Shown here one piece after another: positions 16,698 through 25,665 of a DNA stretch of 64,000 bases. A program made the translations under genes and the position numbers. This DNA is from Methanopyrus sp. SNP6 (GTDB lineage Archaea; JAADCQ01; Methanopyri; Methanopyrales; Methanopyraceae): the NCBI RefSeq assembly GCF_002201895.1, contig NZ_CP019436.1, positions 992,001 to 1,056,000 of the forward strand. The letters run 5' to 3'. Each line of letters begins with the position of its first letter. The first letter of the stretch is position 1. Below the pieces are notes generated by a model, which saw only the letters and a program-made list of their open reading frames with translations, had not been told where the DNA came from and searched no databases.

Positions 16698-17906
16698 TTG
16701 GGACGGTACGTGGACAGGTACCCGGACGAGAACGGGTATTTCGGTGAGTACGGAGGGCGTTTCGTGCCGGAGACACTCATGCCCGCGCTGGAGGAACTAG
16801 AGGATGCGTTCAAAGAAGCGCGTGAAGACCCAGAGTTCTGGGAAGAACTCGACGAACTGTGGCGGAAATACGCAGGGCGCCCGACTCCACTGTACTACGC
16901 ACGGAACCTGTCGCGGAAACTCGGCGTCAAGGTGTACCTCAAGCGCGAAGACTTGGTCCACGGTGGGGCACACAAGCTGAACAACACCTTAGGCCAGGCC
17001 CTACTCGCCGACCGTATGGGTAAGAACCGCATCATCGCGGAGACCGGTGCCGGACAACACGGGCTCGCCACCGCCATGGCCGGGGCCGCGCTGGGCAAGA
17101 AAGTCGAGATCTACATGGGGGCCATCGACGTAGAGCGCCAGAAACACAACGTCTTCAGGATAGAGCTGATGGGGGCCAAAGTCCACCCCGTGAAAGCCGG
17201 AACGCAGACACTCAAGGACGCGATCAACGAAGCGCTGCGCGACTGGATAACGAACCTCGAGACTACTCATTACCTCTTGGGTTCCGTCGTCGGACCGCAC
17301 CCTTACCCGTGGATTGTCCGCGAGTTTCAGCGGGTAATCGGCAGGGAGACGAGGGATCAGATCATGGAGTTAGAGGGAGGTCTTCCAGACGCGATCGTGG
17401 CGTGTACGGGTGGAGGCAGTAACTCCATCGGGATATTCTACGACTTCCTGGACGATGAGGAAGTAGCGCTCTACGCCGTCGAGGCCGGTGGCAAGGGATT
17501 GGACACTGACGAGCATTCGGCCTCGCTGTGCGCCGGGGAAGTTGGAGTTCTCCACGGCTGTCTGACCAAGGTCCTCCAGGACGAGCACGGCCAGATCCGA
17601 CCGACACACAGCGTCGCACCTGGACTCGACTATCCTGGAGTGGGTCCGGAGCTTGCGTTTCTAGTGGACGAAGGTAGAGTCACCGCCGACGCCGTGACGG
17701 ACGAGGAAGCGCTGCGTGGTTTCGTCATACTGAACGAAACCGAAGGGATACTCCCGGCGCTCGAATCCGCACACGCTATCTATTACGTGAAAAAGCTAGT
17801 AGAGAAAGGTGAATTAGACCGTGGGGACGTTGTCGTCGTGAACCTGTCGGGGAGGGGCGACAAGGATGTAAGGATAGCGGCGAAGGAACTGGGGGTGGAG
17901 ATCTAA
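16698..17906 (+). CDS. trpB: Tryptophan synthase beta subunit
   Basis: PLP enzyme converting indole and serine to tryptophan. 402 aa, of the TrpB1 type. The Schiff-base lysine is in [12 protein letters not shown] near residue 92; the phosphate loop GGGSNS and the C-terminal SGRGDKD are present. TTG start with AGGGGAG 7 nt upstream. trpA is not adjacent in this window, so the trp genes are dispersed or the partner is elsewhere. Confidence 0.96.
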   Translation: MGRYVDRYPDENGYFGEYGGRFVPETLMPALEELEDAFKEAREDPEFWEELDELWRKYAGRPTPLYYARNLSRKLGVKVYLKREDLVHGGAHKLNNTLGQALLADRMGKNRIIAETGAGQHGLATAMAGAALGKKVEIYMGAIDVERQKHNVFRIELMGAKVHPVKAGTQTLKDAINEALRDWITNLETTHYLLGSVVGPHPYPWIVREFQRVIGRETRDQIMELEGGLPDAIVACTGGGSNSIGIFYDFLDDEEVALYAVEAGGKGLDTDEHSASLCAGEVGVLHGCLTKVLQDEHGQIRPTHSVAPGLDYPGVGPELAFLVDEGRVTADAVTDEEALRGFVILNETEGILPALESAHAIYYVKKLVEKGELDRGDVVVVNLSGRGDKDVRIAAKELGVEI

Positions 17907-17912
17907 CTATCC

Positions 17913-18308
17913 CTATCCCTTCGGCGTTATACGGAACTCACAGACGTCGTCGCCCACCAGCTGGCACTTCGTCTCCTCGATTTCCATGCTCTTACCGTAT
18001 TTAAGCTCCGCTAGTTTTCGGAATAAGGCCTGCTCCAGCTCGCAGGCTGGCTCGGTAAACTCCATTTCCTCTTTAACCTCGGGGTTCTCCTCGTAGAACT
18101 CCACCGTAACCGTCGTCTCTACGGTGATGACTATTTCTTCTGGGTCCTCCTTATCGCCCGCAAAGTCAACTTTTATCCCCTCCATGCCCATATCCTCGAG
18201 CAACTCCAGCATCTCTTCAAGAGAGTCCGCACGCTCGTAGACGATTTCCGCGAGGAACTCTCCCTTCTCTCCCGCTCCCTCTTCCAAGTCTTTTATCAAC
18301 TCATCCAA
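17913..18308 (-). CDS. Small V4R-like domain protein
   Basis: About 131 aa, acidic. The C-terminal segment (CELEQALFRKLAELKYGKSM followed by ETKCQLVGDDVCEFRI) has the Cys-x3-GDxxC-x-F pattern of V4R (4-vinyl reductase) domains, which bind small hydrocarbons or metals. The N-terminus is shorter than usual V4R proteins. TTG 18308 is chosen from GGGG 9 nt upstream; an ATG at 18383 would lie inside the divergent mptD gene. Ends 6 nt from the trpB end. Confidence 0.6.
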   Translation of the reverse strand: MDELIKDLEEGAGEKGEFLAEIVYERADSLEEMLELLEDMGMEGIKVDFAGDKEDPEEIVITVETTVTVEFYEENPEVKEEMEFTEPACELEQALFRKLAELKYGKSMEIEETKCQLVGDDVCEFRITPKG

Positions 18309-18324
18309 GGGGGAAGACCCCGAC
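18309..18324. promoter_or_regulatory. Back-to-back SD block between divergent starts
   Basis: Only 16 nt separate TTG 18308 (minus) and TTG 18325 (plus). The gap is GGGGG (18309-18313), AAGA, CCCC (18318-18321) and three more bases. Each G-run read on its own strand is an SD for the gene pointing away. There is no space for a promoter. Confidence 0.6.
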
Positions 18325-18690
18325 TTGAAGTATTTCAAGAGGCTATCCGATCGGGAGCGCGCGATATTCGAGGCTGGAATCACGCTAGGCGCTATATATC
18401 ATCAGTTCTGCGGCACGCCTGTATCACCTGGCACCGCGGAGGAGGTGGCTAAGTGTATCGAACATGCTGCCCTACTTCAACCCTGTGTAATCGATGCTCG
18501 GGTGGAGGTAGACGTATCGTCTGAGGACACTGACAACTACGGTGGGTACACGGAGGTTTCAGGCCGGAACCTACGAGTTACGATTGTAACTAGGTGCGGG
18601 GAGTGGGAAGCCGTAGGGAAGCTCGAGTTTATCGAGGAGCTTAATTATCCCCTCATGTGGGTCGAGAAGGTCCGGCGGGTGGAACAGTGA
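18325..18690 (+). CDS. mptD: Archaeal dihydroneopterin aldolase MptD (DUF381)
   Basis: About 121 aa. MptD cleaves 7,8-dihydroneopterin to 6-hydroxymethyl-7,8-dihydropterin in methanopterin synthesis. The family signature SDRERAIFEAGITLGAIYHQ followed by FCGTPV is clear, and the middle segment ends in TRCGEWEAVGKLEFIEELNYPLMW as in homologues. TTG start behind AAGGGGGA. It overlaps the downstream nucleotidyltransferase gene by four bases (GTGA). Confidence 0.9.
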   Translation: MKYFKRLSDRERAIFEAGITLGAIYHQFCGTPVSPGTAEEVAKCIEHAALLQPCVIDARVEVDVSSEDTDNYGGYTEVSGRNLRVTIVTRCGEWEAVGKLEFIEELNYPLMWVEKVRRVEQ

Positions 18691-19970
18691 CCGTTATCGG
18701 GATAGCCGCCGACTTCGACCCGCCCCACCTGGGACACGCTTACCTGTTAGACCGTGCTCGAGACTTCGGCGACGAAGTCGTGGTGTTCCTCAACGCTGAT
18801 TACACCGCGCACCATACCCCACCTCTTCTACCGTACCGTTTACGCCGCGAAGTAGTGTTAGAGCTCGGCGCAGACGAGGTGATACCGGTCCGAGGGTACC
18901 ACCAGCGATTTCCACTTGCCTACACGGTCCCCGTGCGAGTCAGGCTCATGGCGGAAGAGGGCGTGGATATCATCCTCGACGCTGGACCGTCGCGGGACCT
19001 CGATCGGCTCCGTGAGCACGTCGAGAGGGTGTTGGAGGTAGGTGACCTCTTCTCCATCCCTCCAAACGTTCCGGACCGTAATGTGGTACGATGGTTGGCA
19101 GCAGTCGAGTACGTGAACCGAGAGTTGGGAACGGACGTCGAACTACTCCTTGTTCCGGAGCTCGAAGAGTATTCCGGTCGCAAGATAAGAGCCGCGCTCC
19201 GGCGTTCCGGTTATTCACCCGATTCGCTTGGAAAAGTTAGGCGTTATCTGCCCAGAGAGACGTTCAAAAAACTTGAACGATACCTCAGGGAACGAACACC
19301 ACCAATAGCCCAGCGGAAGGAGCTTCTCGACGTCTTGAACCGCGCGCCGAGCTACGAGCTCTGTAGTATCGCACACCTCAATACCATCGCCGTTCGGGAG
19401 ATCCTCAGAGGGCGTCCTTTCAGGTCGGAGCGTCAAATTTGGGGAGCACTCCGCAGGGCTGACTACGGTTCGGTGCTCACGCGACTCGCGTTGGCGAACA
19501 CCGAATGTCGCGTAACCTCGGGCGAGATCGCTCGGATCGCCCTAAGCTGGTGTGTCGAGCGTCTTGTCCCGGAAAACCAATCTCCCGACTCGATGTACCG
19601 GCGCGATTGGTTCGTGGCAGCTCTTTCCAGCCGCGGAATTAAGGCCCGAGATGCGGATCAGCTGTACAGGCGAGCGAACTCCTACGGGGAGGCTCGTCGA
19701 TTGGCTCGTAGACGTTACGGCGTCGATCCCGGAGTCCCGAGGTTTGAGACCTTCATAGGTGAAGCTAGGGTTTCTGACGGAGAATACAGTCCGGCTATAT
19801 CATCTAACGGCCGGTTAGGAGTCGTCGAGGGCGGGTTTCAGGAACTGCGCGCGACGGCATTTGGGGCCACGTTGCTCAGGTACGTCTTGGACGACCCCTT
19901 CGTGGACGCCGTGATTCGGGTGGAAGACGAGGAGGCCAGACTGATCGTTTTCCCGGGGGATCTGTCGTGA
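18687..19970 (+). CDS. TmcAL/COG1323-like nucleotidyltransferase
   Basis: About 427 aa. The N-terminal nucleotidylyltransferase fold begins GIAADFDPPHLGHAYLL, giving the HxGH motif of the cytidylyltransferase superfamily, and continues as in YlbM/TmcAL proteins, which in bacteria acetylate the elongator tRNA-Met wobble cytidine. The archaeal role is not established. GTG 18687 is used because it overlaps the mptD stop and restores the expected N-terminus. The rest is a helical C-terminal region. Confidence 0.65.
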   Translation: MTVIGIAADFDPPHLGHAYLLDRARDFGDEVVVFLNADYTAHHTPPLLPYRLRREVVLELGADEVIPVRGYHQRFPLAYTVPVRVRLMAEEGVDIILDAGPSRDLDRLREHVERVLEVGDLFSIPPNVPDRNVVRWLAAVEYVNRELGTDVELLLVPELEEYSGRKIRAALRRSGYSPDSLGKVRRYLPRETFKKLERYLRERTPPIAQRKELLDVLNRAPSYELCSIAHLNTIAVREILRGRPFRSERQIWGALRRADYGSVLTRLALANTECRVTSGEIARIALSWCVERLVPENQSPDSMYRRDWFVAALSSRGIKARDADQLYRRANSYGEARRLARRRYGVDPGVPRFETFIGEARVSDGEYSPAISSNGRLGVVEGGFQELRATAFGATLLRYVLDDPFVDAVIRVEDEEARLIVFPGDLS

Positions 19971-21175
19971 GGAGGATTTGGTTCTACTTGAGCTCGAAGA
20001 ATAAGTACAGCCTGGCGCATGTGCTCGGGGCTGTGGAGACCTGTGCTCCCGAGCTAATCCCGTACATCGAGGTCTCCAGGAACCCGAATCCTAAGCCCGG
20101 GGACGTCGTGGTGTTCTCGTTCAACACGTTCATGGCACCCGAAGTCTTCGAGATGGTGGAACGTTTCCATGATGACGTGGTAAAACTGGCGGGCGGTCCA
20201 CACCCATCGGCCCGACCGGACCAGTGTCTCGATCACGGGTTCGACATCGTCCTGATCGGGGAGGGGGAGAAGGTAGTCCCGGAGATACTCCGTGAACTCG
20301 TTCGCGGTAAGGAACCTGAGGAACGCCCCGGCGTTTACCTAGGCGAGGGGAAACCCCAACCAGCCCCGCGGGTGGGGGATCTGGACAGTTTTCCGCCGTA
20401 CTCCGAGGGTTTTCGCATATTCTGTCCCCTCGAAATCACCCGAGGATGCCCTTGGGGTTGTGCCTTCTGTCAGGTCACCAGACTCTTCGGGTCGAAGCCA
20501 CGACATCGATCCGTTGAGGATGTGGTCCGTTGGGTCAGGAGGGGAGTCGAGCGGTACGGTCACACCTTCGTTCGCTTCGTCGCTCCGGATGCCCTGGCCT
20601 ACGGGTCACCCGACGGTGTCCGGCTGAAGCCGGATCGGATTGAGCGTCTCCTGCGATCACTCCGATCGGTTGAGGGTCTAGAAAAGGTGTTTTTCGGTAG
20701 CTTTCCGTCGGAGCTCAGACCCGACTCCATCGCCAAAGAGGATGCCATTGAACTGATAGCTCACTACGCGGACAACGAGCGTGTTAACATCGGGGCTCAG
20801 TCTGGGAGTGAGCGAGTACTCAAGAGGATCAAGCGAGGGCATACTGTGGAGGACGTCGAAGTGGCCGTAGAGAAGGCGCTTGAAGTCGGTCTAAAACCTG
20901 TGGTCGACTTCATCTTCGGGTTACCCGGGGAGACGGAGGAGGACCAGTTAGCGTCAGTAGAACTCGCACGGTGGGTGATTAAGCGAGGTGGTGAAGTCAG
21001 ACTCCACTACTTCATGCCACTGCCCAAAACACCGCTGGAGAAGGAGGAACCAGCACCGCTCTCGTCCAAGATCCGCCGGATACTCGGACGGTGGACCCAA
21101 GAGGGTAAGGCGGAAGGCGCGTGGGGACACCAGATGAGGCTCTCTAGGATAGCGATGAAAGTCGTGGGAGAGTAG
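19967..21175 (+). CDS. B12-binding/radical SAM domain protein
   Basis: About 402 aa. The N-terminal part resembles a cobalamin-binding fold (FSFNTFMAPEVFEMVERFHD, LAGGPHPSARP, IGEGEKVVPEI) and the radical SAM core has C-x3-C-x2-C as CPWGCAFCQ near residue 162, with a later GAQSGSERVLKRIKRGHT and FIFGLPGETEEDQ. This matches the methanogen B12/radical SAM family to which MJ1487 belongs; substrate unknown. GTG start with GGGGG about 8 nt upstream. A different member is at 28178-29485. Confidence 0.85.
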   Translation: MRRIWFYLSSKNKYSLAHVLGAVETCAPELIPYIEVSRNPNPKPGDVVVFSFNTFMAPEVFEMVERFHDDVVKLAGGPHPSARPDQCLDHGFDIVLIGEGEKVVPEILRELVRGKEPEERPGVYLGEGKPQPAPRVGDLDSFPPYSEGFRIFCPLEITRGCPWGCAFCQVTRLFGSKPRHRSVEDVVRWVRRGVERYGHTFVRFVAPDALAYGSPDGVRLKPDRIERLLRSLRSVEGLEKVFFGSFPSELRPDSIAKEDAIELIAHYADNERVNIGAQSGSERVLKRIKRGHTVEDVEVAVEKALEVGLKPVVDFIFGLPGETEEDQLASVELARWVIKRGGEVRLHYFMPLPKTPLEKEEPAPLSSKIRRILGRWTQEGKAEGAWGHQMRLSRIAMKVVGE

Positions 21176-21321
21176 TGAGAATTTGATGTTCTCGTGCTAA
21201 TCCCGGCCGCATGGCGTCGGACGGGCGGGCAACCCGGTACTGGACCTCGCGCTCGTCGCCATCCCGACCAGGCTCACTGCTCGTCTCGGACTCGACACTG
21301 TCGATGGATGACGATGCTAGA
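21176..21321. other. Intergenic spacer, no gene seen
   Basis: 146 nt between the convergent ends of the radical SAM gene and purQ. Short open frames here do not resemble proteins. I found no hairpin with a U-tract and no complete C/D box set. Confidence 0.5.
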
Positions 21322-22002
21322 TCAGGATCGGCACCACTCGACGAGCGACTCGAACAACCGTAAACCGTCATCGGAGTTAAGGAGACTGTGAGCCGCGCGC
21401 TCCGGGTGAGGCATCATTCCGATGACGTTCCCATCATCGTTCACAACTCCTGCAATACAACCGACGGAGCCGTTGGGGTTGTACTCCTCTGAGACATCTC
21501 CGTCTGGTCCGCAGAACCTGAACACCACGTTATCCTCGATCTCCTCCGGGTTCTCGTAGTAGTACCGACCCTCCGCATGGGCGATCGGGACTCGGATGAC
21601 TTCGCCCTCTTCGTACTTGGTCGTGAACGGGGTGTTAGTACGTTCCACGCGTAAGTAGACCCAATCGCAGATGAACCTGTTCCCGACGTTGACCGTGAGA
21701 GTACCCGGGATGAGCTCCGCTTCGGCTAGTATCTGCATTCCGTTGCACACTCCCAGCACTGGGAGCCCTTCCTCTACACACTCTCGGATCTCCTCTAGAA
21801 TCGGGGATAGCGCGGCGATGGCACCCGCTCGGATGTAATCCCCGTAGGTGAATCCACCCGGAATGATCACAGCGTCGAAGGACTCTAACCCACCATCTTC
21901 GTGCCAGACGAACTCCGGATCTCCACTAGCGAGCTTCACCGCCCATGCCATCTCGAGATCGCAGTTCGTGCCGGGAAACCTAATGATGGCCACGCGGACC
22001 AA
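21322..22002 (-). CDS. purQ: FGAM synthase glutaminase subunit
   Basis: Class I glutamine amidotransferase subunit that supplies ammonia to PurL for formylglycinamidine ribonucleotide synthesis. 226 aa; nucleophile in GVCNGMQIL near residue 90 and the His-Glu pair in MMPHPERAAH. TTG start behind GGGGG with 8 nt spacing. It follows purS by a 68-nt gap on the same strand; purL is not in the window. Confidence 0.95.
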   Translation of the reverse strand: MVRVAIIRFPGTNCDLEMAWAVKLASGDPEFVWHEDGGLESFDAVIIPGGFTYGDYIRAGAIAALSPILEEIRECVEEGLPVLGVCNGMQILAEAELIPGTLTVNVGNRFICDWVYLRVERTNTPFTTKYEEGEVIRVPIAHAEGRYYYENPEEIEDNVVFRFCGPDGDVSEEYNPNGSVGCIAGVVNDDGNVIGMMPHPERAAHSLLNSDDGLRLFESLVEWCRS

Positions 22003-22070
22003 ACTCAGGCCCCCGATGATGATCTACCCCGGGACCGAGGTGGTGGGGAGTCCCAAGTACACCGAGGGGC

Positions 22071-22316
22071 TCACTCGACGGTTTCGATCTCGTAGTCTTC
22101 GACGACCGGATTCGCGAGTAGCCTTCGACACATCTCATCGGCGATCTCTATTGCCTTTTTTTCGTCGTCGATGTCTAGCTCGATCCTGTAGATCTTGGCT
22201 GTTCGAACGTCTTCCACCTCCTCGTATCCCAGTCGGTGTAGCGCCCTTTTCACGGTCTCACCTTCTGGATCCAATGCCTTCGGTTTCAAGCTCACGCGAA
22301 CCTCAACGGTTACCAA
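22071..22316 (-). CDS. purS: FGAM synthase PurS subunit
   Basis: Small (about 81 aa) adaptor that bridges PurL and PurQ. The family pattern EVRVSLKPKALDPEGETV and a C-terminal LLANPVVEDYEIETVE are clear. TTG 22316 is chosen because GGGGTGA lies 5 nt upstream and gives the normal N-terminus; GTG 22325 overlaps the purC stop. Confidence 0.93.
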   Translation of the reverse strand: MVTVEVRVSLKPKALDPEGETVKRALHRLGYEEVEDVRTAKIYRIELDIDDEKKAIEIADEMCRRLLANPVVEDYEIETVE

Positions 22317-22321
22317 CCGTG

Positions 22322-23065
22322 TCACCCCGGTAGCATGGCCAGCTTCTCCTCATCGCCCCGCAAGATCCTCTCGGCGGCTTCCCTATAGCCAGCCAGGACA
22401 TCTCCTTCGTCCTTTCTGAAGATGTCCTTATCCAGGCTCTCCTCGGTCTCCGCGTCCCAGAACCGGCACGTGTCGGGGCTGATCTCGTCCCCCACTATGA
22501 CTTCTCCGTCCGAGTTCACTCCGAACTCGAGCTTGAAATCCACAAGGATGATGTCGCGATCCTCCAGGAACTTGGAGAGTACTTCGTTCACCTGCAGAGT
22601 CATCTCCCGCATGCGTTCTACTTCTTCTTCCGTAGCTAAACCCAGCGCTCGGATGTGGTCCATATTCACCATTGGATCTCCGTATTCGTCGCTCTTGTAG
22701 TCGAATTCGATGATCGGTGGATCCAGCTTCTCACCCTCCTCGAACGGTAGTCGCTCCACTAGACTGCCCGTCGCTATGTTGCGACATATGACCTCTAAGT
22801 TAAACATGTCTAAGCGCTCCACCACCATGCGACGCTCGTCGACGAGTTCCACGTAGTGGGTTGGTATTCCAGCGTCTTCGAGTACTTCGAACAATCGCGC
22901 TGAGATCAGGCAGTTGTAAACACCTTTACCCGCGATAGTGTCCGTTTTCTCCATGTTAAACGCCGTAATATCGTCTCGAAACTCCATCACGAGCAGATCT
23001 CCCTCTTTCGGATGTTCGTAGAGGCTTTTCGCCTTGCCTTCGTAGACGAGTCTACCACGCTCCAT
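22322..23065 (-). CDS. purC: SAICAR synthetase
   Basis: ATP-dependent phosphoribosylaminoimidazole-succinocarboxamide synthase, about 247 aa. Motifs: YEGKAKSLY at the N-terminus, RDDITAFN, the RNIATGSLV region, DFKLEFG and DEISPDTCRFW. ATG 23065 is preferred over GTG 23077, which falls directly against GGAGGTG. First gene of purC-purS-purQ, with its promoter in the gap to the FIST gene. Confidence 0.95.
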   Translation of the reverse strand: MERGRLVYEGKAKSLYEHPKEGDLLVMEFRDDITAFNMEKTDTIAGKGVYNCLISARLFEVLEDAGIPTHYVELVDERRMVVERLDMFNLEVICRNIATGSLVERLPFEEGEKLDPPIIEFDYKSDEYGDPMVNMDHIRALGLATEEEVERMREMTLQVNEVLSKFLEDRDIILVDFKLEFGVNSDGEVIVGDEISPDTCRFWDAETEESLDKDIFRKDEGDVLAGYREAAERILRGDEEKLAMLPG

Positions 23066-23174
23066 GGTCGCACCCACCTCCTTAGCCTACTTAACTTGAT
23101 AAAACGCTATAAACCCAGAGGCGTCGATTACGGAACGGTAAGCTAACTGCGACCACGAAGGTGGGGAAGCCGGT
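23066..23174. promoter_or_regulatory. Divergent promoter region purC / FIST gene
   Basis: This gap holds the AT-rich block at about 23090-23116, with TATA-like GCTATAAAC readable toward the FIST gene and TTTATAGC/TTTTATC toward purC. Distances to the two starts (about 60 and 30-45 nt) fit archaeal promoters with short leaders. Confidence 0.5.
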
Positions 23175-24422
23175 ATGAAGCGCGAAGCTATAGAGGTCGG
23201 TGTAGCCTACGGGAAGGATCCGTACACGGTCGTGGAAGACGCAATGGATCAGCTGACGGGTTCCCCCAACTTCGGGTTGGTGTTCTTCTCACCCAGGCAT
23301 GTCGATGAGATCGAAAGTGCTATTAGTAATGTCTCGGCAGAGTGTAGGATTATAGGGTGCTCGACGGCCGGTGAGCTCACACCGGATGGGTACACCTCGG
23401 GTACAGTCACCGTGACGTTAATTCACAGTCCGTACCTATCCGTGGAAACGAATCGCGTTACCTTCGAGCGTGAAGACCCGGAGCACGCTAAGGAGATCGG
23501 ACGAAACCTCGTACTCGGAGCTATGGAGAAACTACGTGATCCCGGTCCCTGCCTCGACATCAACTTCAACACCATGCTCAGGAGCCTCAGGGAAGGGAAG
23601 CCTGTCAAAGTTCTTCCTTATTTCATGATCGAGCTAGTTGAAGGCTTAGTTCCAGCCATCGATTATTATATGGATGGCATCAACGAGGTGGCTCAGAAGT
23701 ACAAGTTCTTGGAAGTGTACGGTGGGGCGGCCGGCGATGATTTACGTCTCGAGCGTACGTACGTGCTAGAAGGACGTACATTGTGTCCCGAAGGGTCCGC
23801 TGTGATAGCGTTCGGATCTACAGCTCTCAAGATCGGCGGGGCCCTAGAATGTGGATTCGAGCCGGTGTATGAGGATAAGTTCCCGATCACCAAAGCCGTA
23901 CCCGAGGAGCGTCGGATCGTGGAGTTCGACGGCGAACCCGCCGCTGAATATTACTCCGAAGTGGTGGGGGAGGACGTCGAGAGACTCGATGACTCCGTGT
24001 TCATGTGGAACCCGCTCGGATGGGAGATTTTCGGCCGGGAGATAATCGTGCGCGAGCCGGCGTTCGTTGAAGACGACGGGTCGATGGTGTTCCACTCAAG
24101 ACCACCGGCGGCTGGAACTATAATCCGACTTGAACCGACCAAGGAGAACATGCGTGAAACTGCGCGACGCGTCACGGAGCGGGCTATGAATAGAGCGGAC
24201 ATCCGAGGACCCGAAGAGATAGCGCTGGTGTTGGTGTTCGACTGTGCTCATCGAGATTGTGACGAACAGCACGACGCAATCCGGGAGGTAGTGGGCGACG
24301 ACGTACCGGTCGTCGGATTCAAGACTTACGGAGAGCACGGACAACTCGAGACGGGTCCCGCCGGTCATTTTAACCAAACCATCGAGGTCGTCGTGATCGG
24401 TAGAACCCCGGTTTCTCGCTGA
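23175..24422 (+). CDS. FIST-domain sensor protein (second copy)
   Basis: 415 aa with clear FIST_N features (PNFGLVFFSPRHVDEIESAI, IIGCSTAGELTPDGYTSG, and GGAAGDDLRLERTYVLEG) and FIST_C (PAAEYYSEVVGEDV, SRPPAAGTIIRLEPT, and a final VGFKTYGEHGQL). It is closer to bacterial FIST proteins than the copy at 12889. No transmembrane helix or kinase is attached. It precedes the methanogenesis-marker cluster by 56 nt, so it may be read through into it. Confidence 0.88.
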   Translation: MKREAIEVGVAYGKDPYTVVEDAMDQLTGSPNFGLVFFSPRHVDEIESAISNVSAECRIIGCSTAGELTPDGYTSGTVTVTLIHSPYLSVETNRVTFEREDPEHAKEIGRNLVLGAMEKLRDPGPCLDINFNTMLRSLREGKPVKVLPYFMIELVEGLVPAIDYYMDGINEVAQKYKFLEVYGGAAGDDLRLERTYVLEGRTLCPEGSAVIAFGSTALKIGGALECGFEPVYEDKFPITKAVPEERRIVEFDGEPAAEYYSEVVGEDVERLDDSVFMWNPLGWEIFGREIIVREPAFVEDDGSMVFHSRPPAAGTIIRLEPTKENMRETARRVTERAMNRADIRGPEEIALVLVFDCAHRDCDEQHDAIREVVGDDVPVVGFKTYGEHGQLETGPAGHFNQTIEVVVIGRTPVSR

Positions 24423-24478
24423 CTCCTACCCCCGTCGTTCCCATCGTTTCGAGTGAGATAACGAAGGGGGTCTCCGAG

Positions 24479-25609
24479 ATCCGAGTAGGGCTCGTGATCC
24501 ACGGTCCCACGGTTATCGACACGGGATGGACAGAGCGTATCCTTCACTCCCTGGAAAGGCTAGGTGAGGTCCGTGCTAAGCTCGGAGGTACCACCGGTTA
24601 CGTGGCGCTCTTAGATGCGAGGCTAGACTCCGTAGTGGAGTTCGATCGGAAGCTACCGAGCGAGTGCTTGTCCGATCTGAACGAGTGGGCCGACGTTCTA
24701 GTCCTCACGAACCACGGCAAAAGTCGGGAAAGCGGTCTCGCTTTCGCGGAACAGGTACTCTCCAGGGCCGAAGGCGTCGACTCGCTAGTACAGGTAGAGC
24801 GCCCGGGCGAGCCCGACGGTGGTATTGTCCTATGGAACCCTGACGACGTGGAGCGGAAGGTGGCTGAGCACCTCCAGAAGGATTTGGGGCTGGAGATCAC
24901 CGAGGTTAGGACGGTTCGGACCGATAAAGGTGGCGAGACTGGAAGATCCCGTAGGATCGCCTGTGTCGAGCCAGGTGATCTCATTCTAGTGAACGGAATC
25001 ACCGTAGGCGTCGCCGAGTCTCGGAACGTGGAGCTGGTGTTCGATGATAGTGGGTACTTGGTGGAGATCCGTGGCGGTAGGATCAAGCCGGAAGGCGTAG
25101 AGCGCCTCGGCCAGGTGGATCCCGAGCGCGTGGTAGTGAAAACGGACCGCAGACTTAGGAGGACTGAGCCGAAGCGTAGGAGGGTGAAGAATGGACCCGC
25201 AAGGATCCGCCGGATTCTACTCATCGACCACGACGCGGAGCGTAAGGTCGAGGATATGCGTCGATCGGATGCTGTCGTCTCCGTCGGTGACGATACGACT
25301 TGCGTGTGTGCGGAGCTAGGTGATCGGCTGGGAGTCTGGGTGATAGGGATCGTCGATCTCGACCCGGACGGGTGGGTTCGTGACGATACGCGCGAATCCC
25401 TGCGCGGCTCCGAGAACCTAATGGCTCTACTTGTGTGTGAGCGGGACGACGATGCCGGGGAATTGGTTCGAGAACGATTCTTTCGCGGCCGAGAGGTGAA
25501 GGTGCTCGATCCCCCCGTGACAGCTGGGGATCTCGTCGAAGAGGTGAAAGAGTGCGTAAAAGAGGTTCTCAAGTGCGTGTACCACAAGGCGAAAGAGACC
25601 TCAGCGTGA
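24479..25609 (+). CDS. DUF2117 methanogen protein, apparent ATC start
   Basis: About 376 aa, matching the archaeal DUF2117 pattern (VGLVIHGPTVIDTG at the N-terminus, a Toprim-like LLIDHDAERKVEDMRRSDAV region and VSVGDDTT). The first standard codon is GTG 24494, which would remove the first beta strand and lies 23 nt from the SD. An in-frame ATC at 24479 stands exactly 8 nt after AAGGGGG (24464-24470) and yields the family-like start RVGLVIHGP. Function unknown; it heads a cluster of methanogen-specific genes. Confidence 0.8.
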   Translation: MRVGLVIHGPTVIDTGWTERILHSLERLGEVRAKLGGTTGYVALLDARLDSVVEFDRKLPSECLSDLNEWADVLVLTNHGKSRESGLAFAEQVLSRAEGVDSLVQVERPGEPDGGIVLWNPDDVERKVAEHLQKDLGLEITEVRTVRTDKGGETGRSRRIACVEPGDLILVNGITVGVAESRNVELVFDDSGYLVEIRGGRIKPEGVERLGQVDPERVVVKTDRRLRRTEPKRRRVKNGPARIRRILLIDHDAERKVEDMRRSDAVVSVGDDTTCVCAELGDRLGVWVIGIVDLDPDGWVRDDTRESLRGSENLMALLVCERDDDAGELVRERFFRGREVKVLDPPVTAGDLVEEVKECVKEVLKCVYHKAKETSA

Positions 25610-25665
25610 GCTGGGTTCCTCACCACTCGGACCCGCGACTTCTCGTCATCGGTGGGGGTTCGGCC

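Noticed and set aside
24598-25626. 342-aa Ser/Thr/Arg-rich minus-strand frame opposite DUF2117
   Set aside because: Antisense shadow; no SD and low-complexity composition.
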